Assembly: GCA_018969485.1 (NCBI GenBank)
Contig: JAGWYG010000028.1
Coordinates: 1 to 36,120, forward strand
From: Chloroflexota bacterium
GTDB lineage: Bacteria > Chloroflexota > Chloroflexia > Chloroflexales > Roseiflexaceae
Reading direction: 5' to 3'
Length of the DNA: 36,120 nucleotides
In this document: positions 7,666 to 16,634 of the stretch, piece after piece
How the letters are laid out: each line of letters starts with the position of its first letter
Numbering within the stretch: the stretch's first letter is position 1
Program-made: the position numbers and the translations under genes
The notes under the pieces: generated by a model
What the model saw: only the letters and a program-made list of their open reading frames with translations
What the model was told of the DNA's origin: nothing
Databases searched by the model: none

Positions 7666-10485
7666 ATGAGTCAATCGTTTGATACGGCTATTTTGTATGA
7701 CATTGAAAATCTTATTCAGGGGCGAGAATCAAATGAGCGCGTCGTTCGTGAAATATCACTCAAAGATATCTATGATCGCATCACGGCGGCGTCTGGCAAG
7801 AAGCGTATTGCAGTTCAACGCGCCTATGCCAATTGGAGTAACCCTGTTCTGGGAATGATGCGGCACTCGATCAATGAGCTCGGCATTGAACCAATACAGG
7901 TGTTTGGTTTTGCATTTGATTCGCGAAAAAATGCTGCGGACATTCAGCTCGTGATTGATGCCATCGATCTAGCATATATTCGGCCTTCAATTGAAAACTA
8001 CATCATTGTCTCGGGTGATGGCGGTTTTGCCGCGCTCGCCAATAAACTGCATCAAATTGGGCGAACCGTCATTGGATGTGGCTATGCGAGCAGCTCCAGC
8101 CGCGTATTTCGTGCAGTATGCGACAACTTCATCATTCTGCCAGATCCGGTTCTCCCGGTGACGGTACCACTGCTACCGGTGCGGCCATCGATCGGCTGGA
8201 GCGAGAGCGGCCGGATGATCGCGGCGCCGCGCGGCGCACCGGCGCCGTCCGGCGATGCTGGTGAGCCGGCGGTCGGCGCGGGCAGCGCGTCGGGTGACGC
8301 CATCGAGGTGCCGGCGCGACCGGCTGTGCCGGCGGCCAGTGCGGCAGCCGACGACACATCGCTCTTCCAGCGGGCGGCCGAGGTGATCAGCGGGATCGAG
8401 CGATCCGAGACGGGGAGCGTCGACATTCACACCGCAGGGATGCAGCTACCGGTCGTCCAGAAAATGATCGTCGAGGCGATTCCCGGTTTCAAGCCGCAGC
8501 TGCTCGGATACAGCAAGTTCATCGAGTTTCTGCGGGCCGTCTGTGCCGGACGCGACGTCGGCGTCGCGAGCCAGGCGGTCGGCGAGCTGCCGGTGCTGAT
8601 CCTGCGCCGTCTCGCGCAGGAGCGCGGCTGGGTGATTCACGCCGATGTCGAGCGGCGGGGAGCGCACAGCGACGCCAGCTATCGGGCGGCGTTGCAGGCG
8701 GGTGGCTTCAGCATCGTCGGCGGCGATGTCATCAGGAGCGTCGCCGGCTGGCTCGCCGGGCAGCCGGCCGAGCAGCGGAACGCGTCATCCGATGGGCATG
8801 ATGCGGCAGTGCGCGCGCTTGGGGCGCAGCACGATCCCGGCCAGATCCGGCAGGTGCTGGAATTGATCGCACGTGCCACCGAAGGCCAGCCGGGGATCGT
8901 GCAGGCGAGCAGCGCCGAGGGGCTGGCCGGCGCGGTCGCGCGGTACGCCGCACGCATCATGCGTCAGCGCAAGGCGCCGTTCGACCGCAGCATCCTCGAG
9001 CAGGTGATCGGGCTGCCGGTGCCCGACGACGGCGCAGACGAAGCCGGCGAGGCTGCCGGGCGCTCCGCGGGCGAGGCAGCGGTGCGCCCGGCGGCGGGCG
9101 ATGAGTCGCCGGGTGATGTGCTGGTTCAGATCCGCGATCGCGTGGGCACCACCATCGCACTCGCCGAGTCGATCGTCGCCGGCCGTAAGGTCGATCCCGC
9201 AGCCGGCAGTTGGATCGACGCCGGCCTGCGCGATCAGCGCAACGGCCGGGAGACATGGCGTGCAGTCGAGGGATGTTACCGGGGCCTGTGGTCGGCGCTG
9301 GATCTGATGACCCAGATCGAGGGCGAGTGGCAGAGCGTCCGGTCACACGGTGACATGCTCAGCCGGCTGTGGGGCAGCCCGCTCGACACCTGGCGCAAGC
9401 GCGGCCTGATGCTGGTCGCCGAAACGCAGTCGGCGGTGCGCGCGATCGTCGCGACGGTCAGCTCGTACGCCGACGCCGACCAGCGGGATGTCTTCCTGTG
9501 GTTGCGGGCATTTGCCGCACGGGAGAAGATCTTCATCGCGCGGCACATGAAACTCGAGGACATCGCCGATCCGCGATTGTGGGCGACGCGGCTGCGGACG
9601 CTCGATGAGCAGCGCGAGCTGTTCATTGCGGCGCGCGAGCGCGCCGGGCGGCAGCGGGTTGCGGCGCAGGCGCTGCTCGACGCGCTGGCGCAGGCGCCCG
9701 ATGCGCTGACGATGCCCGATGAGGTGGCCGATGCGCTGCGCGTGCTGGCCGAGCACGGCGTCGAGCGCGGCTCGGCGGCGTTTCGCGGGATCATCGGTCC
9801 GTATCGCGAGCGCATCGCCCGCTGGAGTGATGCGGGCAGCCGTGAGGTGCTACCCGAGCATGGGGGTGATTCGACGGCGGCGGGCGCGGCGCCCGCGTGG
9901 TTCGCGGCGCTGGCGCAGCGTGCTGATGCGCGTGCCGCGCTGGCAGCGGCGCGTGCCGAAGGATCATCGGCGCCGGAGGACGCCGATCTGGCCGGCGGCT
10001 GGCCCGCAGCGGGTGGTGATCCGGCGCTGTGGACCACGGTGGCTGGCTGGTTCACCGCATTTGCCCGCGCCCTGACCGGGCTGGTCGCGGTCGAGCAGGC
10101 CGCAGCGCGTGCGATCGAGCGCGACGCGGGGGAACGGCAGCGCCGCGAGACGCTCGCCGCCTGGCGTGTCGCGATGCTGCAGGGCCTGTATGCCGTCGAG
10201 CATGGGCTCGCGGTCGCGCTGGCGGCGGCAGCGGTGCCCGAGGATGCCGATCAGGCGGCGCTGCGTGCCTGGCTCGCGACGGCGGCTCCGGGAGAGCCGG
10301 TCACGGACTATGAGGTGACGGCGTGGCACGCCGCGCTGGCTGCCTGTGATGCGCGTCTGGCGCTGCTCCATGACGCCGATCGGCCTGAGATGGCCGGGGA
10401 TGATGCTGCGGTGCGGTATGCTGCGCCGTCGGCGGTGAGTGAGCAGGATCCGCCGGCTGTGGACGATGTGCGCGAGCCGGCATGA
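7666..10485 (+). CDS. NYN domain / LOTUS (OST-HTH)-like protein with a C-terminal helical module
   Basis: Predicted 939-residue protein. Residues 5-158 form a NYN/LabA-like PIN-fold nuclease domain: LYDIENL with Asp12, Glu14 and Asn15, the AADIQLVIDAI segment (Asp92, Asp98) and IVSGDGGF with Asp118, the usual acidic metal-binding set. After a Pro/Ala-rich linker (160-230), residues 231-295 resemble an OST-HTH/LOTUS domain (GMQLPVVQKMI, GFKPQLLGYSKFIEFL), often RNA-binding and often paired with NYN. The C-terminal 480 residues are helical; residues 497-637 resemble part of the DUF2325 protein encoded at 18273-20138. The start is ATG 7666, with GAGGAA 9 bp upstream; a TTG at 7657 is unlikely. 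The first 450-480 bp are AT-richer than the rest. Likely an RNA-processing protein (inference from domains). Confidence 0.85.
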   Translation: MSQSFDTAILYDIENLIQGRESNERVVREISLKDIYDRITAASGKKRIAVQRAYANWSNPVLGMMRHSINELGIEPIQVFGFAFDSRKNAADIQLVIDAIDLAYIRPSIENYIIVSGDGGFAALANKLHQIGRTVIGCGYASSSSRVFRAVCDNFIILPDPVLPVTVPLLPVRPSIGWSESGRMIAAPRGAPAPSGDAGEPAVGAGSASGDAIEVPARPAVPAASAAADDTSLFQRAAEVISGIERSETGSVDIHTAGMQLPVVQKMIVEAIPGFKPQLLGYSKFIEFLRAVCAGRDVGVASQAVGELPVLILRRLAQERGWVIHADVERRGAHSDASYRAALQAGGFSIVGGDVIRSVAGWLAGQPAEQRNASSDGHDAAVRALGAQHDPGQIRQVLELIARATEGQPGIVQASSAEGLAGAVARYAARIMRQRKAPFDRSILEQVIGLPVPDDGADEAGEAAGRSAGEAAVRPAAGDESPGDVLVQIRDRVGTTIALAESIVAGRKVDPAAGSWIDAGLRDQRNGRETWRAVEGCYRGLWSALDLMTQIEGEWQSVRSHGDMLSRLWGSPLDTWRKRGLMLVAETQSAVRAIVATVSSYADADQRDVFLWLRAFAAREKIFIARHMKLEDIADPRLWATRLRTLDEQRELFIAARERAGRQRVAAQALLDALAQAPDALTMPDEVADALRVLAEHGVERGSAAFRGIIGPYRERIARWSDAGSREVLPEHGGDSTAAGAAPAWFAALAQRADARAALAAARAEGSSAPEDADLAGGWPAAGGDPALWTTVAGWFTAFARALTGLVAVEQAAARAIERDAGERQRRETLAAWRVAMLQGLYAVEHGLAVALAAAAVPEDADQAALRAWLATAAPGEPVTDYEVTAWHAALAACDARLALLHDADRPEMAGDDAAVRYAAPSAVSEQDPPAVDDVREPA

Positions 10486-10516
10486 TCTGCTGCGGCCACT
10501 GGGCGGCGCGGGAGTC

Positions 10517-10590
10517 GCACGAAGACACGAAGGCACGAAGGGACGGGGGACGGGGGCCGCGATCTCACACGAAGACACGAAGACACGAAG
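10517..10590. repeat. Two clusters of ACACGAAG octamer repeats
   Basis: Three octamers (GCACGAAG, ACACGAAG, GCACGAAG) at 10517-10540 and three ACACGAAG units at 10567-10590, separated by a G-rich spacer (ggacggggg type). The same arrangement recurs at 36026-36119. It is an intergenic simple repeat with no spacers of the kind seen in CRISPR arrays. Confidence 0.85.
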
Positions 10591-10662
10591 GGACGGGGGC
10601 AGGTCTCATCCCGTGCTCCTCGCTCCTCGCGGCCAGCCACCCCAGAGCCGCGCGGATGGTAG

Positions 10663-10668
10663 TATGAT
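10663..10668 (+). promoter_or_regulatory. Likely -10 element before the long plus-strand operon
   Basis: TATGAT at 10663-10668 lies about 38 bp before the ATG at 10706. A start near 10675 would give a 30-nt leader containing GAAGGAG. No clear -35 is visible. Confidence 0.4.
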
Positions 10669-10705
10669 GCACACGACACGGCCGAAGCCGCGAAGGAGTT
10701 CATCC

Positions 10706-11470
10706 ATGACGATTCGCATCGGTGTCCAGATCGAGCCCCAGGCGACGACCTTCGCGTCGTTCGCGCACGCTGTCCGCCAGGTCGAGGCGCTGGGCGTCGA
10801 TACGATCTGGACCTGGGATCACTTCTTCCCGCTGCATGGCGATCCCAACGCCGGGCACTTCGAGGGCTGGACCCTGCTCACCGCGATGGCGATGCTCACG
10901 AGCCGCGCCGAGATCGGCTGCATGGTCATCTGCAATAGCTATCGCAATCCCGCCTTGCTGGCGCATATGGCCAAGACCCTCGATCACATCAGCGGCGGCC
11001 GCGCCATCCTCGGCATCGGTGCTGGTTGGTTTGAGCGTGATTATGTTGAGTTCGGCTATGAATTCGGCACCGCCGCCGAGCGACTGCGGCACCTGCGCGA
11101 CGCGCTCCCGGTCATCCTGCAGCGGCTCGACGCCGAGATTCCGCAGCCAGTCCGCCATCCGATGCCACTGCTGATCGGTGGCGGCGGCGAGAAAGTGACG
11201 TTGCGGCTGACCGCGCAATACGCCACGATGTGGAACGGCTTCGGGCCGCCGGAAGCCTACCGGCACAAGAACGCCGTCCTCGACGAATGGTGCCGCAGCA
11301 TCGGCCGCGACCCGGCCGAGATCGAGCGCACCGTCATGGCGGGCGACGCCGCGCAGTTCGATGCGCTGGTCGAGGCGGGGGCACAGCACCTGATCATCTC
11401 GATCGGCGACCCGTGGGATTTTGGCAAGGTCGAGCGGCTGCTGGCCTGGCGCGCCAACCGCGGGCATTGA
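10706..11470 (+). CDS. LLM-class (F420/FMN-dependent) oxidoreductase
   Basis: Luciferase-like monooxygenase superfamily protein of 254 residues with a TIM-barrel fold. Family signatures are the N-terminal IRIGVQIEPQATTF, WTWDHFFPLHGD (active-site Asp-His after beta-2), ISGGRAILGIGAGWFERDY (the highly conserved GxGxGW loop) and PLLIGGGGEKVTLRL. The pattern is that of F420-dependent members rather than true luciferases, but FMN cannot be excluded. It is shorter than the usual 290-340 residues, with the C-terminal part compact. The start is ATG 10706, with GAAGGAG 6-7 bp upstream; longer in-frame starts run into the octamer repeats. First gene of an operon; murI starts 5 bp after its stop. Confidence 0.88.
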   Translation: MTIRIGVQIEPQATTFASFAHAVRQVEALGVDTIWTWDHFFPLHGDPNAGHFEGWTLLTAMAMLTSRAEIGCMVICNSYRNPALLAHMAKTLDHISGGRAILGIGAGWFERDYVEFGYEFGTAAERLRHLRDALPVILQRLDAEIPQPVRHPMPLLIGGGGEKVTLRLTAQYATMWNGFGPPEAYRHKNAVLDEWCRSIGRDPAEIERTVMAGDAAQFDALVEAGAQHLIISIGDPWDFGKVERLLAWRANRGH

Positions 11471-11475
11471 GCAGC

Positions 11476-12318
11476 ATGCGGACGGCGCCCGGGCCAATCG
11501 GCCTGTTCGACAGCGGCATCGGTGGTGCGACGGTCCTCGCCGCCTTGCACCAGCACATGCCGCACGATGATCTGGTGCTGCTCTCGGACCAGGCGCGGTG
11601 TCCGTACGGCCCGCGCCCGGCAGCCGAGCTCGTCCGGATCGCGCTGGCCAACACCCGCTGGCTGCTCGCCCAGGAGGCCCGGCTGATCGTGGTGGCATGC
11701 AACACCGCCAGCGCCGCAGCGCTCGGCACGCTGCGCAGCACGTTTCCCGGCGTGCCATTCGTCGGCATGGTGCCGGCCGTCAAGCCGGCAGTGCGCGCCA
11801 GCCAGCGCCAGGCGATCGGCGTGCTGGCCACCCCCACGACCATCGCGGGGACGCTGCTGCGCGATGTCATCGCGCAGTGGGCCGGCGATGCACGCGTGAT
11901 CGCGCAGGCCTGTCCCGGGCTCGTCGAGCAGATCGAGGCCGGCGAGCTCGACACCCCGGCCACCGTCGCGCTGCTGACGCAGCATCTCGCGCCACTCAGG
12001 GATGCCGGCGTCGACACCATCGTCCTCGGATGTACCCACTACCCGCTCGTCGCGCCGACCATCGCGCGGCTGATGGGCGCGGGCGTCAGCATCATCGACG
12101 CCGCGCCGGCCGTCGCGCGGCAGGTCGCGCGCATCGTCGCCAGCCACAGCACGGCGCCGGGGAGCGGCAGCATCCGGTACGTCACGACCGGCGACCAGCG
12201 CGGATACCAGCAACTGATCGAGCGCTGCGGCCTGCCGCCCGGCCAGATCGAGCGCATCGCGCCACTCGACATCAACCCGCAGCCCGACGCCATGATCAAT
12301 GCACACAGGAGTGAATGA
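11476..12318 (+). CDS. murI: Glutamate racemase
   Basis: Cofactor-independent racemase making D-glutamate for peptidoglycan. The 280-residue protein has the complete family set: GLFDSGIGG (residues 9-17, Asp12-Ser13), YGPRP (44-48), the first catalytic Cys75 in VACNTASA and the second Cys186 in LGCTHYPL. Two symmetrical alpha/beta domains are implied. The start is ATG 11476, 5 bp after the oxidoreductase stop, so translational coupling is likely; the long frame starting at 11230 overlaps that gene and is not credible. Its stop overlaps the ATG-ATG start region of the ribokinase. A cell-wall gene inside an otherwise carbohydrate-related operon is unusual. Confidence 0.95.
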   Translation: MRTAPGPIGLFDSGIGGATVLAALHQHMPHDDLVLLSDQARCPYGPRPAAELVRIALANTRWLLAQEARLIVVACNTASAAALGTLRSTFPGVPFVGMVPAVKPAVRASQRQAIGVLATPTTIAGTLLRDVIAQWAGDARVIAQACPGLVEQIEAGELDTPATVALLTQHLAPLRDAGVDTIVLGCTHYPLVAPTIARLMGAGVSIIDAAPAVARQVARIVASHSTAPGSGSIRYVTTGDQRGYQQLIERCGLPPGQIERIAPLDINPQPDAMINAHRSE

Positions 12319-13226
12319 TGAGCATCGTCGTCTTCGGCAGCATCAACATGGACCTTGTGACGCGTACACCGCGCCTGCCGGCGCCGGGCGAGACGCTCAC
12401 CGCGCACGGGTTCGTCACCACGCCGGGCGGCAAGGGCGCCAACCAGGCGGTCGCGTGTGCGCGGCTCGGCGCGACGACGCGCATGGTCGGCCGGGTGGGT
12501 GACGACGTCTTCGGCGCCGCGCTGCGCGGCAGCCTCGGGCAGTACGGCGTGGACACATCGTTCGTCGCCACCCAGCCTGGCGCATCGGGCATCGCGGCGA
12601 TCGCCGTGAGCGACGCCGCCGAGAACACCATCCTGATCGTCGCCGGCGCCAACGGCGCCGTCGGGCAGGCCGACATCGCCGCGCTCGACGACGCGCTCGA
12701 CGGCGCGCAGGTCCTGCTGCTGCAGCTCGAGGTGCCGCTCGCCGCCGTGACCGGCGCCGCCCGCGCCGCCCGCGCCCGCGGCGTCACCGTCGTGCTGGAC
12801 CCGGCCCCGGCGGTGCCGCTGCCCGACGAACTGATGCGGCTGGTCGATATCATCACGCCCAACGAGACCGAAGCTGCGCTGCTGACCGGCATCGCGCCAG
12901 ACGACGATGCGGCAGTGGTGGCAGCCGCAGCCGCACTGCGGGCACGCGGCGCCGGGACTGCGGTGATCAAGCTCGGCGGGCGTGGCGCGTTCGTCGACGA
13001 CGGCCAGACGCGGGCGTTCATTCCGGCATTCCCGGTCACGCCGGTCGACACCGTCGCCGCCGGCGACGCCTTCAACGGCGGCCTCGCCGTCGGCCTCGAC
13101 GCCGGGCTGACGCTCGCCGCGGCGCTGCGGCTGGCCGCAGCCACCGGCGCCATGGCCGTGACGCGGCCCGGCGCACAGGAAGCCATGCCGACGCGCGCCG
13201 AGGTCGACGTCCTGCTGGCCAGCTGA
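12318..13226 (+). CDS. rbsK: Ribokinase (PfkB family)
   Basis: PfkB-family sugar kinase of 302 residues that phosphorylates ribose (or a related pentose) at O5. Motifs are GSINMD (residues 7-12), PGGKGANQAVACARLG (36-51, first PfkB signature), IITPNE with Asn182-Glu183 and DTVAAGDAFNGG (244-255) containing the anion hole and catalytic base Asp250. Two ATGs are adjacent, at 12315 and 12318. AGGAG at 12307-12311 has better spacing to 12318, which is reported. It overlaps the murI stop. The downstream GH127 enzyme releases L-arabinofuranose, so a pentose-related role is sensible, though the exact sugar is not fixed by sequence. Confidence 0.92.
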   Translation: MSIVVFGSINMDLVTRTPRLPAPGETLTAHGFVTTPGGKGANQAVACARLGATTRMVGRVGDDVFGAALRGSLGQYGVDTSFVATQPGASGIAAIAVSDAAENTILIVAGANGAVGQADIAALDDALDGAQVLLLQLEVPLAAVTGAARAARARGVTVVLDPAPAVPLPDELMRLVDIITPNETEAALLTGIAPDDDAAVVAAAAALRARGAGTAVIKLGGRGAFVDDGQTRAFIPAFPVTPVDTVAAGDAFNGGLAVGLDAGLTLAAALRLAAATGAMAVTRPGAQEAMPTRAEVDVLLAS

Positions 13227-13270
13227 GCGATGCGCCGTGCGTGATGCGGCGAGCGAGAGAGGAGCGTGCG

Positions 13271-14071
13271 ATGAGCCGTCGATTTGCCAGCAATCCCGTG
13301 ACCGATGCGCTGCGCCGCGGCGCGCCGGCGGTCGGCAGCTGGCTCAGCCTGGGGTCGCCGTCGGCCGCCGAGACGATGGCACAGCTCGGCTGGGACTGGC
13401 TGGTGGTCGATGTCGAGCACAGCCCGATCGATTTCGAGACGATGGTGCACTGTTTTCGTGCCATCCAGCTGGGCGGCTCGATTCCGCTGGCGCGCGTACC
13501 ATGGAACGACACGATCTGGATCCAGCGGACCCTCGACGCCGGCGCGTTCGGCCTGGTCGTGCCGATGGTGAATACCGCCGACGATGCCCGGCGGGTGGTC
13601 GCCGACATGCGCTACGCGACGCGCGGGCAGCGCAGCTACGGCGGGCAGCGGCTGGCAGCCTACGTCGATGGCGACTACCGTAGCTGGGCCGACGAGCACC
13701 TGACGGTGGTCGTGATGATCGAGACCGCCGAGGCGGTGCGCAATGCCGAGGCCATCCTGGCGGTCGATGGCGTGACCGGCTGCTTCATCGGGCCGAACGA
13801 TCTGGCATTGTCGCTCGGCCTGCCGCCGGGAGCGGGTGGGCCGGGCAGCGCGCACGAAGCCGCCATCCAGCAGGTGCTGCACGCCTGCCGCACCACCGGC
13901 CGGGCCGCCGGCAAGCACTGCTTCACCGCCGCCGAAGTCGTCCAGCGCATCGGCGAGGGCTTCCAGTTCCTGGCGCTGGCGAGCGACGCCGCGCTGCTGA
14001 GCGGCGCCGCACGCGCCGCGCTGGCGACCGTCCGTGCCGGCGACGTCGAACGACCCACCAGCCTGTACTGA
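13271..14071 (+). CDS. HpcH/HpaI aldolase family protein
   Basis: Class II, metal-dependent pyruvate aldolase of 266 residues (the family of 4-hydroxy-2-oxoheptanedioate aldolase, 2-keto-3-deoxy-L-rhamnonate aldolase and macrophomate synthase). Active-site residues are all present: His50 in VVDVEHSP, Arg75 in LARVPW, Glu151 in MIETAEAV and Asp177 in FIGPNDLALS, at spacings matching HpcH (His45, Arg70, Glu149, Asp175). In this setting, after a pentose kinase and before an arabinofuranosidase, cleavage of a 2-keto-3-deoxy sugar acid is more likely than aromatic catabolism (inference). The start is ATG 13271, with GAGAGAGGAG upstream; the earlier ATGs at 13241/13244 lie before this RBS. Confidence 0.92.
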   Translation: MSRRFASNPVTDALRRGAPAVGSWLSLGSPSAAETMAQLGWDWLVVDVEHSPIDFETMVHCFRAIQLGGSIPLARVPWNDTIWIQRTLDAGAFGLVVPMVNTADDARRVVADMRYATRGQRSYGGQRLAAYVDGDYRSWADEHLTVVVMIETAEAVRNAEAILAVDGVTGCFIGPNDLALSLGLPPGAGGPGSAHEAAIQQVLHACRTTGRAAGKHCFTAAEVVQRIGEGFQFLALASDAALLSGAARAALATVRAGDVERPTSLY

Positions 14072-14085
14072 CGCGAGGAGCCACC

Positions 14086-16002
14086 ATGTCCGCACCGACA
14101 CGCCGCTTTGTCCCGGCCGATCTGCGCGCCGTCGTCATCGACGACGGTTTCTGGGGCACACGCCAGCAGATCAACCGCGAGCGCACCATCCCGCATGTCT
14201 ACGCGCAGCTCGCCGAATCCGGCCGGCTGGCGGCGTTCGCGCGCGACTGGCAGCCCAGCGCCGCCGAGCGCGAGCGCGCCGCCTGGGGTGGTTCGACGGT
14301 GATGTTCTGGGATTCCGACGTGGCCAAGTGGGTCGAGGCGGCGGCGGTGAGCCTGACGTGCCACCCCGACGCGGCACTCGCCACCCGGCTCGCCGCGCTG
14401 GTCGAGCAGATCGTGGCGCGCCAGGAGCCCGATGGCTACCTGAATACCTACTTCACCACGATCGATCCGGCCGGCCGCTGGGCCAATCTGCGCGACTGGC
14501 ACGAGCTGTACTGCATCGGGCACCTGATCGAGGCAGCGGTGGCCTGCCACCAGGCGACCGGTGATGCCGCATTCCTTCTGGCGATGCAGCGCGCCGCCGC
14601 GCTGATCGCCGACGTGTTCGGCACCGGCCCGGGGCAGCGCCGCGGCTACTGTGGCCACCCCGAGATCGAGCTCGCGCTGATCCGGCTGTGGCAGGTCAGC
14701 GGCGACGACCGCCATCTGGCGCTGAGCCGCTACTTCATCGACGAGCGGGGCCGGCAGCCACACTACTATGACGAAGAAGCCCGGCAGCGCGGCGAGGCGC
14801 CCGAGCGCTTCTGGGCGCGTTCGTACGAATACAACCAGAGCCACCTGCCGGTCCGCCAGCAACGCACGGTCGCCGGGCATGCCGTGCGCGCCGCCTACCT
14901 GTACAGTGCGATGGCCGACCTGGCGCTGATCGACGGCGATGCCGCCCTGTTCGAGGGGTGCGATGCGCTCTGGCGGCACCTGACCACGACGCGCATGTAC
15001 GTCATGGGGGGCATCGGCACCTCGCGGCACAACGAGGGCTTCACCAGCGACTACGACCTGCCGAACGAGAGCGCCTACGCCGAGACCTGCGCCGCCATCG
15101 CGCTGGTGTTCTGGGCGCAGCGCATGCTCGCTGCCGGCCCTGACCGACGCTACGGCGATGTGCTGGAGCTCGCGCTGCACAATGCCGTGCTGAGCGGCGT
15201 CGCCCTCGACGGCACCAGCTACTTCTACGATAACCCGCTCGCCAGCGACGGCAATCACCATCGCCAGGCCTGGTTCGCCTGCCCGTGCTGCCCGCCGAAC
15301 CTCGCCCGGATCATCGCGGCCGTCGGGCCGCTGGCCTATGCCAGCAGCGATGACACGCTGGCGGTGCACCTGTACCTCGCGAGCCATGCCACGCTGACGC
15401 TGCGCGACGGATCGGTCCAGATACGGCAGCAGACCAGCTACCCCTGGGATGGCGCAGTCACGCTGACGGTCGGGGCCGCGGCGCCGCTGGAGTTCACGCT
15501 CGCACTGCGCATCCCCGGCTGGTGCACGGGGGCCAGCCTGCGGCTGAACGGCGTCGGGCAGCCGCTGGTGCTGCACGCCGGGTATGCGCACCTCCGCCGT
15601 ACGTGGCACGATGGCGATCAGCTGCAGCTTGAACTGCCGATGCCGGTGACGCGGCTGTACGCCCATCCGGCCGTGCGCGCCGCCGCCGGTCAGGTGGCGC
15701 TGCGACGCGGCCCGCTGATCTACTGCATCGAGCAGTTCGACCACCAGGTGCCGCTCGATACCGTGCGACTGCCGGCCGATGCCGCGCTCGACGCCCACTT
15801 CGATGCCAGCCTGCTCGGCGGCGTGATGGTCATCACCGGCACCGCCGACGCCTGCCGCAGCGATGACTGGTCCGACACGCTGTATCGCCCGACACCGGCG
15901 CACGTCACGGCGACGCCGCTGCGCGCCATTCCGTACTTCGCCTGGGACAACCGCCCGTCCGGTGCGATGCGCGTCTGGATCAGCGAGCGCGGTGTGCGAT
16001 GA
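14086..16002 (+). CDS. Glycoside hydrolase family 127, beta-L-arabinofuranosidase
   Basis: 638-residue GH127 (DUF1680) enzyme. It has an N-terminal alpha/alpha barrel and C-terminal beta-sandwich domains, typical length about 650. The unusual zinc-thiolate active site of this family is intact: Glu317 in HNEGF (equivalent to the acid/base Glu322 of HypBA1), Glu333 and Cys335 in AETC and the CPCC pair Cys401-Cys402 (equivalent to Cys417-Cys418, the first being the nucleophile). No signal peptide, so it acts on imported oligosaccharides in the cytoplasm. The start is ATG 14086, 14 bp after the aldolase stop with GCGAGGAG upstream; the stop overlaps the ccmA start by 4 bp. Confidence 0.94.
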   Translation: MSAPTRRFVPADLRAVVIDDGFWGTRQQINRERTIPHVYAQLAESGRLAAFARDWQPSAAERERAAWGGSTVMFWDSDVAKWVEAAAVSLTCHPDAALATRLAALVEQIVARQEPDGYLNTYFTTIDPAGRWANLRDWHELYCIGHLIEAAVACHQATGDAAFLLAMQRAAALIADVFGTGPGQRRGYCGHPEIELALIRLWQVSGDDRHLALSRYFIDERGRQPHYYDEEARQRGEAPERFWARSYEYNQSHLPVRQQRTVAGHAVRAAYLYSAMADLALIDGDAALFEGCDALWRHLTTTRMYVMGGIGTSRHNEGFTSDYDLPNESAYAETCAAIALVFWAQRMLAAGPDRRYGDVLELALHNAVLSGVALDGTSYFYDNPLASDGNHHRQAWFACPCCPPNLARIIAAVGPLAYASSDDTLAVHLYLASHATLTLRDGSVQIRQQTSYPWDGAVTLTVGAAAPLEFTLALRIPGWCTGASLRLNGVGQPLVLHAGYAHLRRTWHDGDQLQLELPMPVTRLYAHPAVRAAAGQVALRRGPLIYCIEQFDHQVPLDTVRLPADAALDAHFDASLLGGVMVITGTADACRSDDWSDTLYRPTPAHVTATPLRAIPYFAWDNRPSGAMRVWISERGVR

Positions 16003-16634
16003 GCACCGCACTGGTTCTGGACGTACAGCGCCTCGGCTGCGCCTATGGCGCACGACCGCTCTTCAGCGAGCTCTCGCTGCGCATCACCGGCGGGCAGGTG
16101 CTGGTCATCGCCGGCGCCAACGGCAGCGGCAAGAGCACGCTCATCCGCGTGCTGTGTGGCCTGCAGCGCCCGCAGCATGGTGAGGTGCAGTGGTGGCGCG
16201 ATGGCGTCATGCGGGCGCCGGCCGCCGCCAGCGGCTGGATCGGTTGGGTCGCGCCCGACGTGCAGCTCTACCGCGAGCTCACCGCCCGCGAGAACCTGGA
16301 GTTCTTCGCACGCGTCCGCGGCATGCCCCGGCATCCCGCCGAGCTCGATGCCCTGCTCGACGACAGCGGCCTCGGCGGCCGCGGCGACGATCGCCTGGCC
16401 GCCTACTCCTCGGGGATGCAGCAGCGCCTGCGCTACGCCTGCGCCCTGCTGCACGATCCGCCATTCCTGCTGCTCGACGAACCCACCGTGACCCTCGACG
16501 CCCGTGGTGCCGACATCGTCGCCCGGCTGATCGCCGCGCGCCGGCGCCATGGCATCATCGTCATCGCCACCAACGACCCACGGGAAGAGCAGTATGCCGA
16601 TGTCATCATCCGGCTCGGGCAGGCCGCCCGCTGA
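15999..16634 (+). CDS. ccmA: Heme exporter ATP-binding protein CcmA
   Basis: ABC ATPase of 211 residues, the nucleotide-binding subunit of CcmAB(CD), which drives release of heme-loaded CcmE in cytochrome c maturation system I. Walker A GANGSGKST (about residues 38-46), PDVQLYRELTARENLEFF after the Q-loop region, signature YSSGMQQRL and Walker B FLLLDEP are visible. The short length and a partner with CcmB features identify it over generic ABC ATPases. The H-loop has Asn (ATNDP) in place of His, seen here directly. The start overlaps the GH127 stop (ATGA), and the end overlaps ccmB by about 40 bp. Confidence 0.85.
   Translation: MSTALVLDVQRLGCAYGARPLFSELSLRITGGQVLVIAGANGSGKSTLIRVLCGLQRPQHGEVQWWRDGVMRAPAAASGWIGWVAPDVQLYRELTARENLEFFARVRGMPRHPAELDALLDDSGLGGRGDDRLAAYSSGMQQRLRYACALLHDPPFLLLDEPTVTLDARGADIVARLIAARRRHGIIVIATNDPREEQYADVIIRLGQAAR

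Noticed and set aside
7666-10485. Toxin-antitoxin PIN/VapC system
   Set aside because: The nuclease domain has NYN/LabA features rather than VapC, the protein is over 900 residues, and no convincing antitoxin gene is adjacent.
13675-16053. 792-codon minus-strand frame
   Set aside because: Shadow of GH127 and the aldolase, whose active-site residues are intact on the plus strand.
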